NCBI RefSeq assembly: GCF_016735615.1
Contig: NZ_JAERSF010000002.1
Location: forward strand, 62,001-126,000
Direction of reading: 5' to 3'
Origin: Flavobacterium tagetis
GTDB taxonomy: Bacteria; Bacteroidota; Bacteroidia; Flavobacteriales; Flavobacteriaceae
DNA length: 64,000 bases
How positions within the stretch are numbered: position 1 is the first letter of the stretch; each line of letters begins with the position of its first letter. Shown piece by piece: positions 16,430-24,747 of this stretch. The notes under the pieces are model-generated. The model worked only from the letters and a program-made list of their open reading frames with translations, had not been told where the DNA came from and did not search any database. The translations under genes and the position numbers were made by a program.

Positions 16430-19400
16430 ATGAGTAAAAATACAATTCACAATTTCAATCTTTCCATACAAAATAGTGCTGAAATTCAAAACTCAGAACA
16501 CTTAACCGAAACTATTATCAAAGAGTTGGCTAAAGTTTCAAACGAATTGAGCCAGCAAAAAGACATAGCCCAATTATGGCAGGAGCAACAAGATAAAAAT
16601 GCCAGTTTAAACGTTTCTAATTTCTCAACCGAAGGCGGCGCTACTGAAACATTTGCTAAAAACAAAGAAGCAGCACAATCAGTTAGCAATACTCCTTCGG
16701 TTTCAGGGAAAGCTATAGAAAATACAACTAATAATGGATCGAAATTCATCGAAAAAGCTTCTTTAACAACAACATCAACTTTTAGCGCTCCAATCGGAGA
16801 AGGCGTTATTGATACTATAGGAGGAACAATTTTCGGTTCTTCTGCATCAGTTAGCACTACTTCTCCGATTTTGGGAGTAGAAAATGATTTAAATAGCGAA
16901 TTATCGTCGCAAGTTTATTCCAATGTCGCGTCACAAGCGGTGTTATCAGTTCCACAAGCATTTCATGCAAATAGTAATGAGCCAACAATAGAAGCGGTAA
17001 AAGCCGAAATCAAAAAGAAATTGGAAGAGGCGACGAAGGCAAATGATACAGAGATGATTACATATTGGACTCGTATCGATAAAGCTTTTGATGGAGAAGC
17101 AAAGATAACTGATTTTGAAAATGAACTGCCTTTTGCAGAAATGTATAAAGCATTGAAAAATTTAGGATTATCGTCAATTGAAATCAAAAACTTTAATTGG
17201 GAAATAGTTCGTGAAAAAATGATTGAAGCAATTAATGCTAATATATTGAAAGGTGCTATTTCAAAAGAAAATAAAATCCGTTGGGGAATAATCAAAAACA
17301 AATTGGCAGATGATAAAACAAATGTTGCTAATCTTTTTGCGCAATATGACGAATTATTTTTATTACTAAAAGAAGTTGAAGGACTTGATGCTTTACCTAA
17401 TTCTATTACGATAACAACAAAAACGAAAATATATCCTAATTTAAGCAATCCTTATGCGAATATTGGAAAAGAAGATGTTTATGTATTTCTAAAAAGAAGT
17501 AATAACGTTGATGTTCCTGGAAGTTCTGTAAAATCTGGAGCAGTAAAAATTAAAAATAGTACTGAAACTTCATTTATTGTAGGCGAAAGTTTGGAATTTT
17601 TACTTGATGAAACCTTATTAAAAGAAGGAAAAAATAAAAAAGAAAACATCAATTGGATTATTTACAAAGATTTAAAAAAATTAGGAACAGAATTTATAGA
17701 TAAGGGTACATCTTTTACTTACAACTTTGATGCTCCAGGAACTTATATTGTAGAAGCATACGGATCAAGACCTGGCGCAAATAAAAAGGCAACAGCGAGT
17801 ACATCGGCATTTATAAAACTAAGTATAATTGCTCAAGAAATTGTAATTACGCCACCTGTAAGCATCAAAAATAAATTGGGAAGAACTTCTGTAGAAGAGC
17901 ACTTGTTCAGAGTATCTTTAAAAAATCCACAAATAAAAACTCTAAATCCAGTAAAACTTTATTATCAAGTAGTATACACAAATGAAGATAAAGCAACTGT
18001 AGTTTCGAAGGAACAAGAGCTTGATTCGACAGGAATTGTTAAGCTAGCGATGCAAAATTTTGGAGAATATGCTATTAAAATTGCCAGTAAAGATCAATAT
18101 GGTCTAATTCAGAATCAAACATTTAGCGCGATTAAAAACTCTGTTGACAGTATAGAAATCCTCACGCAAGCTGATATTAGCAATGATGTTTATTTTTGGA
18201 ATGAAACAAGCCGAGATGCCATATTTGCTGCCAAAAGCTTTAAAATTGAAGCTACTTCGCAAGAAAGAGAAAATGTAAAATGGTTGGTTTATGAAGAAAA
18301 TGGCAAAACTTATATACCAGATGGTTTTAAACTGCAAATAGAAAATAATGAAGCGGGGAAACAATATCTCGCTAAAGGAGAAACGTTTGTTTTTCCAATT
18401 CCTAAAAAAGAAGGTGTATTTATTGTTGAGGCGTACAGCAATATTATGAAAGGTTTGAAATCAAAAATAATCAAAAAAATATATGTCAAATATCCAAAAG
18501 TAACTGAGGCTTCTTGGACTTACACCGATGGAAGTACAAAGAAAACCTCTGGTTTTGCGGGAGAAATGAATACTATAAAAGCAAGTATTCCAGGCTATGG
18601 AAATCAGCCGGTAAGAATTAAATTCTTTTTAAATGATAGTAGAGAGGTTAATTATTACAATGACACCAAAACAGACGAAAATGGAGAAATAAACAAAAAA
18701 TTAAAATTTGATAACGTCTTACAAAAGCATTTCGGAATTCAGAAAGGCAAAACAGCCAAAATTAGATTTGAGCTTGAAGGAATAAAAAATGGAAAATCAT
18801 ACCCTTTTAAGAAAGACAGCAATGTGTATGATGATGCATTATTAAATGTCATTACCGCTGCTAAAATAACAGATGCATATTTTGTTTATGAAGGAAACCG
18901 AGTTTCTCCTTTTACACAAGTGCCATATGGATCAAAAGTAACAGGAGTGGTTAAAACTTTAAATATGGTAGGGAAGGAAGTAGTATTAAAAGTTTATAAG
19001 GATTTCCGCTATCCTAAACATAGTGTAAAAGTTATTGTAGATAACGAAGGAACTGCAACAATTGATTTTACTTTGAATGAAAAATGGCAGGAAATAAATT
19101 TTATGCAAGGTGTAATGGATATGTTTTATATCGCGATGGTAGGGGTAGAATCAAAACTTTATTCTGAGAATGGATTGAATGCTGTTTTGAGTAATGATAC
19201 AAAAGTGAAAAATGGTAATTCAGTAATTACTAATAATGGATCTGGCATTATGTGGGGAGCAAAAGTTACTCCAGAATTCCGTAAAAAAGTGGTTCAGATA
19301 TGTAAAGAACTTTGGGGAGAAGAAAATAAACTGAGAATGGCAAACCATTTAATGATTTGTATGAATGTGGAAACCAAAGGAAAATTTACCTCAAGTGTGG

Positions 19401-20407
19401 GTTATCCAGAAGCGACAGGGTTGATACAATTTACTGGAACTGCTATAAGTGAAATGAATAGAGTACAAAATGGAATAAAGTATACTGGTCCTGATTACAA
19501 AGACAAACTGCTAACTAGATCTGATTTAAGAGATATGACAGAGATTAGACAGTTAGATTTTGTTAAGCTATATTTTAAAATGCATATAGAGCGTTATAAA
19601 AGAGTTATTGATAATGCTGAAGATATGTACATGGCAATTTTTGCACCAATTGGCGTAGGAAAAGATGGAAATGAAGTTCTTTATGATAAGGCATTGAGTC
19701 CTAAAAATTATCATGATAACAGGAGTGCAGATGGAGAATATTGGGATGAAAAACAACACCAGATAATTAAAGGGAAAAAAGATGAAAAACTAACAAAAAA
19801 TGAATTGACACCTAGAATAAAGCAATCGATTCACCTTGGGAAAATGTATGCAATAGAAATTGATGAAACTAGAAACTTGGACGTTGTTTTAGCAGACAAA
19901 ATAATAAAAGAAAAGAGAATTACATTTAGTTCAATTCATCCATATTTATCTACAAATGACAGAGCTAATGCAGATGATAATATCAAAGATGCTTCTGAAG
20001 GAAATAAAGTGTATACAAGTGAATATGGACATGCAAGAGGTAAACAGGTTAAACTTTCTGTTGGAGTGCTATATGTTCTTCATGAATTAAGCAAAAAATA
20101 TAAATTTAATGTTCAAGAGCTTGCAGGTGCCTCTCACTCTTCAGGTAGTCAGCATTATAAAGGAACAGCTATAGATATTAACACAATTGACGGTAAGCAT
20201 GTCGACGATAAAAACTATACTGAAGAATTTTATGTAGAATTAACTAAAGCTGTTAAAGAAATGGGGGCTGTAAATGTTTATCATCCGTATTATTCTGCTA
20301 CTCGTGCAGATAGAACTACTACAGAAGAAAGAAGAAAAAGACTTAGAAATGGAGAGAAATTAATTCCAAAATCGGATCACTGGAATCATATTCATATTCA
20401 ATTTTAG
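16430..20407 (+). CDS. giant modular protein: beta-sandwich repeats + lysozyme-like + M15 peptidase
   Basis: 1325 residues, no signal peptide. Residues 1-180 are Ser/Thr/Asn-rich and low-complexity. Residues 180-310 are helical. About 320-940 hold repeated beta-sandwich modules (APGTYIVEAYG, EGVFIVEAYS, VTEASWTYTDG, ITDAYFVYEG) like those in Bacteroidota secreted-effector proteins. Residues ~945-1085 resemble a lysozyme-like domain (MNVETKGKF, GLIQFTGTAI). The C-terminus is an M15 D,D-peptidase with HxxGxAxD (His1242, Asp1249) and a terminal HWNHIHIQF (His1320, His1322). It is co-regulated with the tail operons. It could be a particle-borne cell-wall toxin, or replace the tape measure; neither is proven. 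Confidence 0.75.
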   Translation: MSKNTIHNFNLSIQNSAEIQNSEHLTETIIKELAKVSNELSQQKDIAQLWQEQQDKNASLNVSNFSTEGGATETFAKNKEAAQSVSNTPSVSGKAIENTTNNGSKFIEKASLTTTSTFSAPIGEGVIDTIGGTIFGSSASVSTTSPILGVENDLNSELSSQVYSNVASQAVLSVPQAFHANSNEPTIEAVKAEIKKKLEEATKANDTEMITYWTRIDKAFDGEAKITDFENELPFAEMYKALKNLGLSSIEIKNFNWEIVREKMIEAINANILKGAISKENKIRWGIIKNKLADDKTNVANLFAQYDELFLLLKEVEGLDALPNSITITTKTKIYPNLSNPYANIGKEDVYVFLKRSNNVDVPGSSVKSGAVKIKNSTETSFIVGESLEFLLDETLLKEGKNKKENINWIIYKDLKKLGTEFIDKGTSFTYNFDAPGTYIVEAYGSRPGANKKATASTSAFIKLSIIAQEIVITPPVSIKNKLGRTSVEEHLFRVSLKNPQIKTLNPVKLYYQVVYTNEDKATVVSKEQELDSTGIVKLAMQNFGEYAIKIASKDQYGLIQNQTFSAIKNSVDSIEILTQADISNDVYFWNETSRDAIFAAKSFKIEATSQERENVKWLVYEENGKTYIPDGFKLQIENNEAGKQYLAKGETFVFPIPKKEGVFIVEAYSNIMKGLKSKIIKKIYVKYPKVTEASWTYTDGSTKKTSGFAGEMNTIKASIPGYGNQPVRIKFFLNDSREVNYYNDTKTDENGEINKKLKFDNVLQKHFGIQKGKTAKIRFELEGIKNGKSYPFKKDSNVYDDALLNVITAAKITDAYFVYEGNRVSPFTQVPYGSKVTGVVKTLNMVGKEVVLKVYKDFRYPKHSVKVIVDNEGTATIDFTLNEKWQEINFMQGVMDMFYIAMVGVESKLYSENGLNAVLSNDTKVKNGNSVITNNGSGIMWGAKVTPEFRKKVVQICKELWGEENKLRMANHLMICMNVETKGKFTSSVGYPEATGLIQFTGTAISEMNRVQNGIKYTGPDYKDKLLTRSDLRDMTEIRQLDFVKLYFKMHIERYKRVIDNAEDMYMAIFAPIGVGKDGNEVLYDKALSPKNYHDNRSADGEYWDEKQHQIIKGKKDEKLTKNELTPRIKQSIHLGKMYAIEIDETRNLDVVLADKIIKEKRITFSSIHPYLSTNDRANADDNIKDASEGNKVYTSEYGHARGKQVKLSVGVLYVLHELSKKYKFNVQELAGASHSSGSQHYKGTAIDINTIDGKHVDDKNYTEEFYVELTKAVKEMGAVNVYHPYYSATRADRTTTEERRKRLRNGEKLIPKSDHWNHIHIQF

Positions 20408-20432
20408 TATATTCGCTTAAATATTTTAAATA

Positions 20433-21482
20433 ATGAAAAAAATAATTTTAATAATAGCTGTACTGTTTCTTTCTTGTAAAAAGAAAGAAACAGTAACCGA
20501 AAGCAAAGTAGGTAATGAATTAGAAAAAGGGGAGTATTTTACTTCTTACAACAAAAAGCAAAGTTCTGCTCTACAACAAAAAACAGACACTTTAAATTTG
20601 TTCTATATTGATAATCAATTAAATAGAGTTGAGATCAAAGTTTTTAATGAAAGTTTTGGTGGAGATACTCCTTCGGGTTATGTGAGATACGGATATCATA
20701 TTAATAAAAATAATATTTTGGATGCTACTGTTACGATCAATGACACTTTAGAAGTCAATAACGGTTCAGATTATCCAAGAAAATATGAAGAGTACTATAA
20801 TTTTTATAGAAACACCTACATTTTTAGTTACGTATCTCCAGATGGGAAAAAACTTGAAAATTACTTTAAGAGCACTGAAGATCCATCTAAGGGATATTTT
20901 AGCAGTCTTTTATCTCTAGATATTGTACTAAGTAAAATAAATTTCCCTCTGGAAAAAATGCCTAAATCTTTGTATGATATTAAAAATAATAAGGAGGATT
21001 TGTATGCAGGTCAAGATTCTTTAAAAGTATATGAAACAAATGATACAGGTCGTTTTAAAGTAATTTCTTCAAGTATACCTTTTAATTATTTAAGAGATAT
21101 TAAAATAAAAAAAGATGGAAATTCATTTAAATATTTTGCTAAAGTTTCCATAAAGAAAGAAGGTTTAAAATACGTAGACCTAAAAGAAATAGAAAGAATA
21201 CAAGTCATAAATCCTCATTTAGACGAAGAAAGATTTGTCACATCATCAAATGGATTAGAATTGTATGACAACTCACAAGAAAGCGATTGTTTTGGAAAGG
21301 AAGAATTTCTGATTGTAAAAATACCTAAGGGAGAACGAGTTGAAATGAAAGGTGGGTCTGATGATTATTTTTATATAGATGGTAAAAAAGGTAGTTTGGT
21401 AAATGTAATTTACCAAGATAAAGAAGGGGAAACCAAAGAAGGTATTGCATTTAGTGGATACCTTTCGATAAATAAGCCTTAA
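20433..21482 (+). CDS. lipoprotein, candidate immunity protein
   Basis: 349 residues with a lipoprotein signal (MKKIILIIAVLFLSC, lipobox Cys15). The C-terminal ~60 residues (VKIPKGERVEMKGG, YFYIDGKKGSLVNVIYQDK, FSGYLSI) look like an SH3-like barrel. The gene starts 25 bases after the giant peptidoglycan-degrading protein on the same strand. Lipoproteins placed this way often protect the producer from its own periplasmic cell-wall toxin. That role is inferred from position; no immunity family is recognised. A terminator follows. Confidence 0.6.
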   Translation: MKKIILIIAVLFLSCKKKETVTESKVGNELEKGEYFTSYNKKQSSALQQKTDTLNLFYIDNQLNRVEIKVFNESFGGDTPSGYVRYGYHINKNNILDATVTINDTLEVNNGSDYPRKYEEYYNFYRNTYIFSYVSPDGKKLENYFKSTEDPSKGYFSSLLSLDIVLSKINFPLEKMPKSLYDIKNNKEDLYAGQDSLKVYETNDTGRFKVISSSIPFNYLRDIKIKKDGNSFKYFAKVSIKKEGLKYVDLKEIERIQVINPHLDEERFVTSSNGLELYDNSQESDCFGKEEFLIVKIPKGERVEMKGGSDDYFYIDGKKGSLVNVIYQDKEGETKEGIAFSGYLSINKP

Positions 21483-21558
21483 GGAAATAAAAAAATTATG
21501 ATAGATTTCAACTATTAGCTGCATTAAACAAATTTTAAAAGTAATTAAGATTTCAAGC

Positions 21559-21595
21559 AAAAAAGCCTATAAACATTGAGTTTGCAGGCTTTTTT
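21559..21595. terminator. bidirectional terminator
   Basis: Arms AAAAAAGCCT (21559-21568) and AGGCTTTTTT (21586-21595) lie between the convergent lipoprotein and MarR-GNAT genes. Confidence 0.75.
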
Positions 21596-21690
21596 GTAAA
21601 AACAAACTAAGGTGAAAACTAGAACCCAAAGCTTTCAACACGATTTTCTAGAAAGAAAAGGAATCTTTTGTATTGATAATCAATGCCCTA

Positions 21691-22614
21691 TCATTCAATA
21701 AACCTCAAATCATATCGCTCCTCATAAAACGTTTTTCCCCATTCTTGAACTTGTTCCGATTTTGTGAGCTCGAATCCCATCATTTTATACATTTGAAGCG
21801 CTTTGTCTTGCATGTTTGTGGTAAGCAGAAAAACATTTTTGAAATTTTTCTCTTTGCAAAAATCTACAGCATCAGTCAATAATCTTTTACCAATTCCAAG
21901 ACCTCTAAAAGCAGGATCTAGAAGAAACCATCTCAATTGCGCTTCTTCGTTGGATTGATGTACGATTGCAACACAACCTACAATTTTGTTGTTGTATTGG
22001 GCCATCCAAATTCGGTCATTTTCTGGGGAATATTTTTCTAAGAAATCGTAAAAAGTCTTGATGACATACTTTTCAAAATCGGTCGAAAAATTGTATTCTT
22101 TGCAATAAATCGTGCCGTGTAAATGAATAATATAGCCAACATCTCCAGGCGTAATTTCATGACGATACGTAATAGCTTCTCGAGCTATTTTATTTTCTGT
22201 CAGCAGGTTTCTAACCGTTTTCATTGCATCAACCAAAATTTCTTTTTGCGAAGAATTCAGATTCTCAATTTTACCTTCAATCTTGTTTTCAGATTTAGTA
22301 TTTAAAACACTTAATAATTCATTGCCAGAATCGGTCAGTTTAATGTTTAAAGCGCGTTTGTCTTCTTCTGAAGCGATTTTCACAATTAAATTTTCCTTTA
22401 AAAAACGTTTTAAAATTCGGCTTAAATATCCTTTATCCAGATTTAAAATTTCAGTGATTTTTTGAGCTGTTATAGTTTTGCTTTCGCTGATTTCATAAAG
22501 GATTCGTATTTCAGTCAAAGAATATTCGCTGTCTAAATAATGCTGACTTAAAATATCTAAATGCGCAGTATAAAATCTATTGAAACTTCTAATTTTTGAA
22601 GTCGTACTAGTCAT
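21691..22614 (-). CDS. MarR-type regulator fused to GNAT acetyltransferase
   Basis: 307 residues. Residues 1-145 form a MarR winged helix (LTEIRILYEISESKTITAQK, LNLDKGYLSRILKRFLKENL). Residues 155-307 form a GNAT fold with the acetyl-CoA loop FRGLGIGKRLL and a late ALQMYKMMGFELTKSE. Such fusions are common in bacteria; the acetyl acceptor is unknown. The promoter and a palindrome lie just upstream and suggest autoregulation. It is not linked to the tail locus by any shared motif. Confidence 0.85.
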   Translation of the reverse strand: MTSTTSKIRSFNRFYTAHLDILSQHYLDSEYSLTEIRILYEISESKTITAQKITEILNLDKGYLSRILKRFLKENLIVKIASEEDKRALNIKLTDSGNELLSVLNTKSENKIEGKIENLNSSQKEILVDAMKTVRNLLTENKIAREAITYRHEITPGDVGYIIHLHGTIYCKEYNFSTDFEKYVIKTFYDFLEKYSPENDRIWMAQYNNKIVGCVAIVHQSNEEAQLRWFLLDPAFRGLGIGKRLLTDAVDFCKEKNFKNVFLLTTNMQDKALQMYKMMGFELTKSEQVQEWGKTFYEERYDLRFIE

Positions 22615-22639
22615 GATTTGAAATTGTATTGTTGAGGTA

Positions 22640-22672
22640 CAAATATATAAAATTAGTTGCTTTTGTCAACTA
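22640..22672 (-). promoter_or_regulatory. MarR-GNAT promoter with overlapping operator
   Basis: On the minus strand TTG (22669-22667) is followed after 19 bases by TATATTTG (22647-22640), a near-perfect Bacteroidota promoter. The inverted pair TAGTTG (22654-22659) / CAACTA (22667-22672) covers the -33 element and spacer. A MarR dimer bound there would block its own gene. Confidence 0.65.
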
Positions 22673-23083
22673 GTTTTGATTTTTGATTTTTTTGAAAAGA
22701 ATTTTCAATAGAATAAAACTCATTTTAAGGCATTCCTATTAATTATTTGTTAAGCACTTTTTCGCTCCAATTCTGCTTTTTATAAGAGAAAGACTGTTTA
22801 TCTCAGACAAAGTTTCTGAGTTTTTGCTCCAAATGCTGTAAAGCTTTATTTCGTGGCTAATTTTCGACTTCAAATGTTAATAATATGTTTCGTTTTACAG
22901 GGGTTTTATTAATGTAAACGTAACCTAATCAACCTACCCCTAGGTTTAATTTTGGAGACATATAAGAAGAACCCAATACTTTGTATATGCCAATTTTTAA
23001 ACAGCAGGATCATTATCAAAACGAAATCAGAAAAAGTGTTTTGGCTCACGCTTTTCATTTGATTAATCATAAAATAATGAATC
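22673..23083. other. 411-base intergenic region before the sigma-factor gene
   Basis: Beyond the MarR promoter I see only one possible -7 box for the sigma gene (TAATTTTG near 22947). The remaining short frames look like noise. Confidence 0.4.
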
Positions 23084-23641
23084 ATGTATAAGAAGTTTAC
23101 AGACGAAGAACTTGTCGAATTATTAAAATCGGGCAAGGATAAAGCTTTTGATGAACTTTATTTTAGATATCGAGATCTGTTAGTTCGATTCGTATATCTC
23201 CGAATGAAATCGATTGCCATTTCAGAAGAAATTGTGCAGGAAGTTTTTACCACTATTTGGGAAAGACGCAAAACAATTGTGATCCAAAAAAGTTTTGCGG
23301 CCTACATCTACACTTCGGTTCGCTACATGACTTTAGATTACATCAAATCACATGAGGTTACTGACCAATACATTCAGGAAGTTTTAGATAAAAATACTGT
23401 TTCGCAAACCAGTTATAATGCGATCGAGGATTCTATTTATTATGACGAGTTGAAAAAAGCGGTTGATGAAGCGGCATCGTTACTTCCTAAAAAATCAAAA
23501 GAGGTTTTCATTCTTAGCCGCGTAAAACATTACACCAATAAAGAAATCGCTGAAGAATTAAACGTCTCAATCGAAACCGTAAAATACCATATTACATATT
23601 CGCTGAAGTTCATGCGCACTTATTTGGGCGAATTCAATTAA
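23084..23641 (+). CDS. ECF RNA polymerase sigma factor (FecI-like)
   Basis: 185 residues. It shows region 2 (AFDELYFRYRDLLVRFVYLR, EEIVQEVFTTIWERR, AAYIYTSVRYMTLDYIKSH) and region 4 (LPKKSKEVFILSRVKHYTNK, EIAEELNVSIETVKYHI). The next gene encodes a FecR-type anti-sigma factor and the one after it a SusC with an STN signalling domain. Together they form the usual Bacteroidota surface-signalling relay, in which ligand at the outer-membrane transporter frees this sigma factor to transcribe the transporter genes. Confidence 0.9.
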   Translation: MYKKFTDEELVELLKSGKDKAFDELYFRYRDLLVRFVYLRMKSIAISEEIVQEVFTTIWERRKTIVIQKSFAAYIYTSVRYMTLDYIKSHEVTDQYIQEVLDKNTVSQTSYNAIEDSIYYDELKKAVDEAASLLPKKSKEVFILSRVKHYTNKEIAEELNVSIETVKYHITYSLKFMRTYLGEFN

Positions 23642-23754
23642 AAGTAAACTTCAGATTAAGAACTCAGCTTTTTTCTTAACAGAAGCGTAACCTTTTGCGC
23701 CTACCTAAAATTACAATTCCCAAGACATACTATTAAAGACATAAAGAAATTATA

Positions 23755-24675
23755 ATGCCTGAAAATTCAAATAACGAAATCAAAAATTTTTTAGAAGGAA
23801 AGTATTCTCCGAAAGGACAAGAAATGTGGAATAAATGGTACGATCGTACAGATGATTTTTTTGATAATATGGAAATGGTTCAATCAGACCGTTCCAAACT
23901 TAAAAAGGAATTAAGACAAATAAAGAATGCTCATAAAGTTATTGCCCTTCCATACAAAAACTGGGCTATTGCGGCTTCATTGGTTTTGTTAATCGGATTA
24001 TCGGTGTTTTTTTATCAAACATCAAATGCAGTCGAAAGCAAACAATTTGCAGTAAAACTAGGAGAGCATGCTAAAATAGAATTAAGTGACGGAACACAAA
24101 TCTGGCTAAATGCAGGAAGTGTACTTAAATACCCAAAAGAATTTAAAGGAGATACCAGAGAAGTGTATTTAAGTGGCGAAGCTTTTTTTGATGTAGCCAA
24201 AGACAAAAAGCATCCGTTTATCATTCATACCAATAAAATGGATACCAAAGTTCTCGGAACCAGTTTTAATGTTCAAGCGTATCCAGATCAAACTACGCAA
24301 GAAGTTTCGGTTGCTACAGGAAGAGTAAATGTAAAATCGACTGTGACAGAAGAAAATGTGTATGTAACTCCAGGACAGAAAGTGGTTTTTAAATCTCAAG
24401 ACAATAAGCTTCAGGCTTTTAAAGATATTCCAGTAAATACTATTTCGCTGTGGCGAAAAAATATTATGGTTTTTGAAGAAACACCTCTTTCTGAAGTTGT
24501 AGCCACAATCAATCGTAATTACAATGTTGCGATTGAAGTCAAAAACAAGAATTTAAACGATTTAAAGATTAGCGCCTATTTTAAAGAACTGCCTGCCGAT
24601 CAGGTAATTGGATTGGTATGTAATATAATCAATGCCCAATACAAAATGGACTCAGGGGTTTACAAAATCGAGTAA
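23755..24675 (+). CDS. FecR-type anti-sigma factor
   Basis: 306 residues. The N-terminal ~75 residues are cytoplasmic, one membrane helix follows (NWAIAASLVLLIGLSVFFY, ~76-94), and the periplasmic part has the FecR motif (LGEHAKIELSDGTQIWLNAG, FFDVAKDKKHPFIIHT) and a C-terminal STN-like domain (TPLSEVVATINRNYNVAIEV). It should hold the sigma factor encoded just upstream and contact the STN domain of the downstream SusC. Confidence 0.9.
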   Translation: MPENSNNEIKNFLEGKYSPKGQEMWNKWYDRTDDFFDNMEMVQSDRSKLKKELRQIKNAHKVIALPYKNWAIAASLVLLIGLSVFFYQTSNAVESKQFAVKLGEHAKIELSDGTQIWLNAGSVLKYPKEFKGDTREVYLSGEAFFDVAKDKKHPFIIHTNKMDTKVLGTSFNVQAYPDQTTQEVSVATGRVNVKSTVTEENVYVTPGQKVVFKSQDNKLQAFKDIPVNTISLWRKNIMVFEETPLSEVVATINRNYNVAIEVKNKNLNDLKISAYFKELPADQVIGLVCNIINAQYKMDSGVYKIE

Positions 24676-24747
24676 TTCTTTAAACAATAAAAATAAAAAC
24701 TACGTAGCAAACTAATAAACAAAACAATTACACTAAATCTAAAAACT

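Noticed and set aside
470..21482. Complete functional prophage
   Set aside because: No capsid, portal, terminase, replication or integrase gene and no direct-repeat attachment sites were found in the window; a tail-only locus fits better.
470..21482. Type VI secretion or eCIS (Afp/PVC-like) cluster
   Set aside because: No TssJLM-like membrane proteins, no AAA+ ATPase (ClpV or eCIS type) and the sheath/tube/hub set looks Mu/P2-like.
22909..23136. Minus-strand frame over the sigma-factor start
   Set aside because: It overlaps the sigma gene and its promoter region and has no recognisable product.
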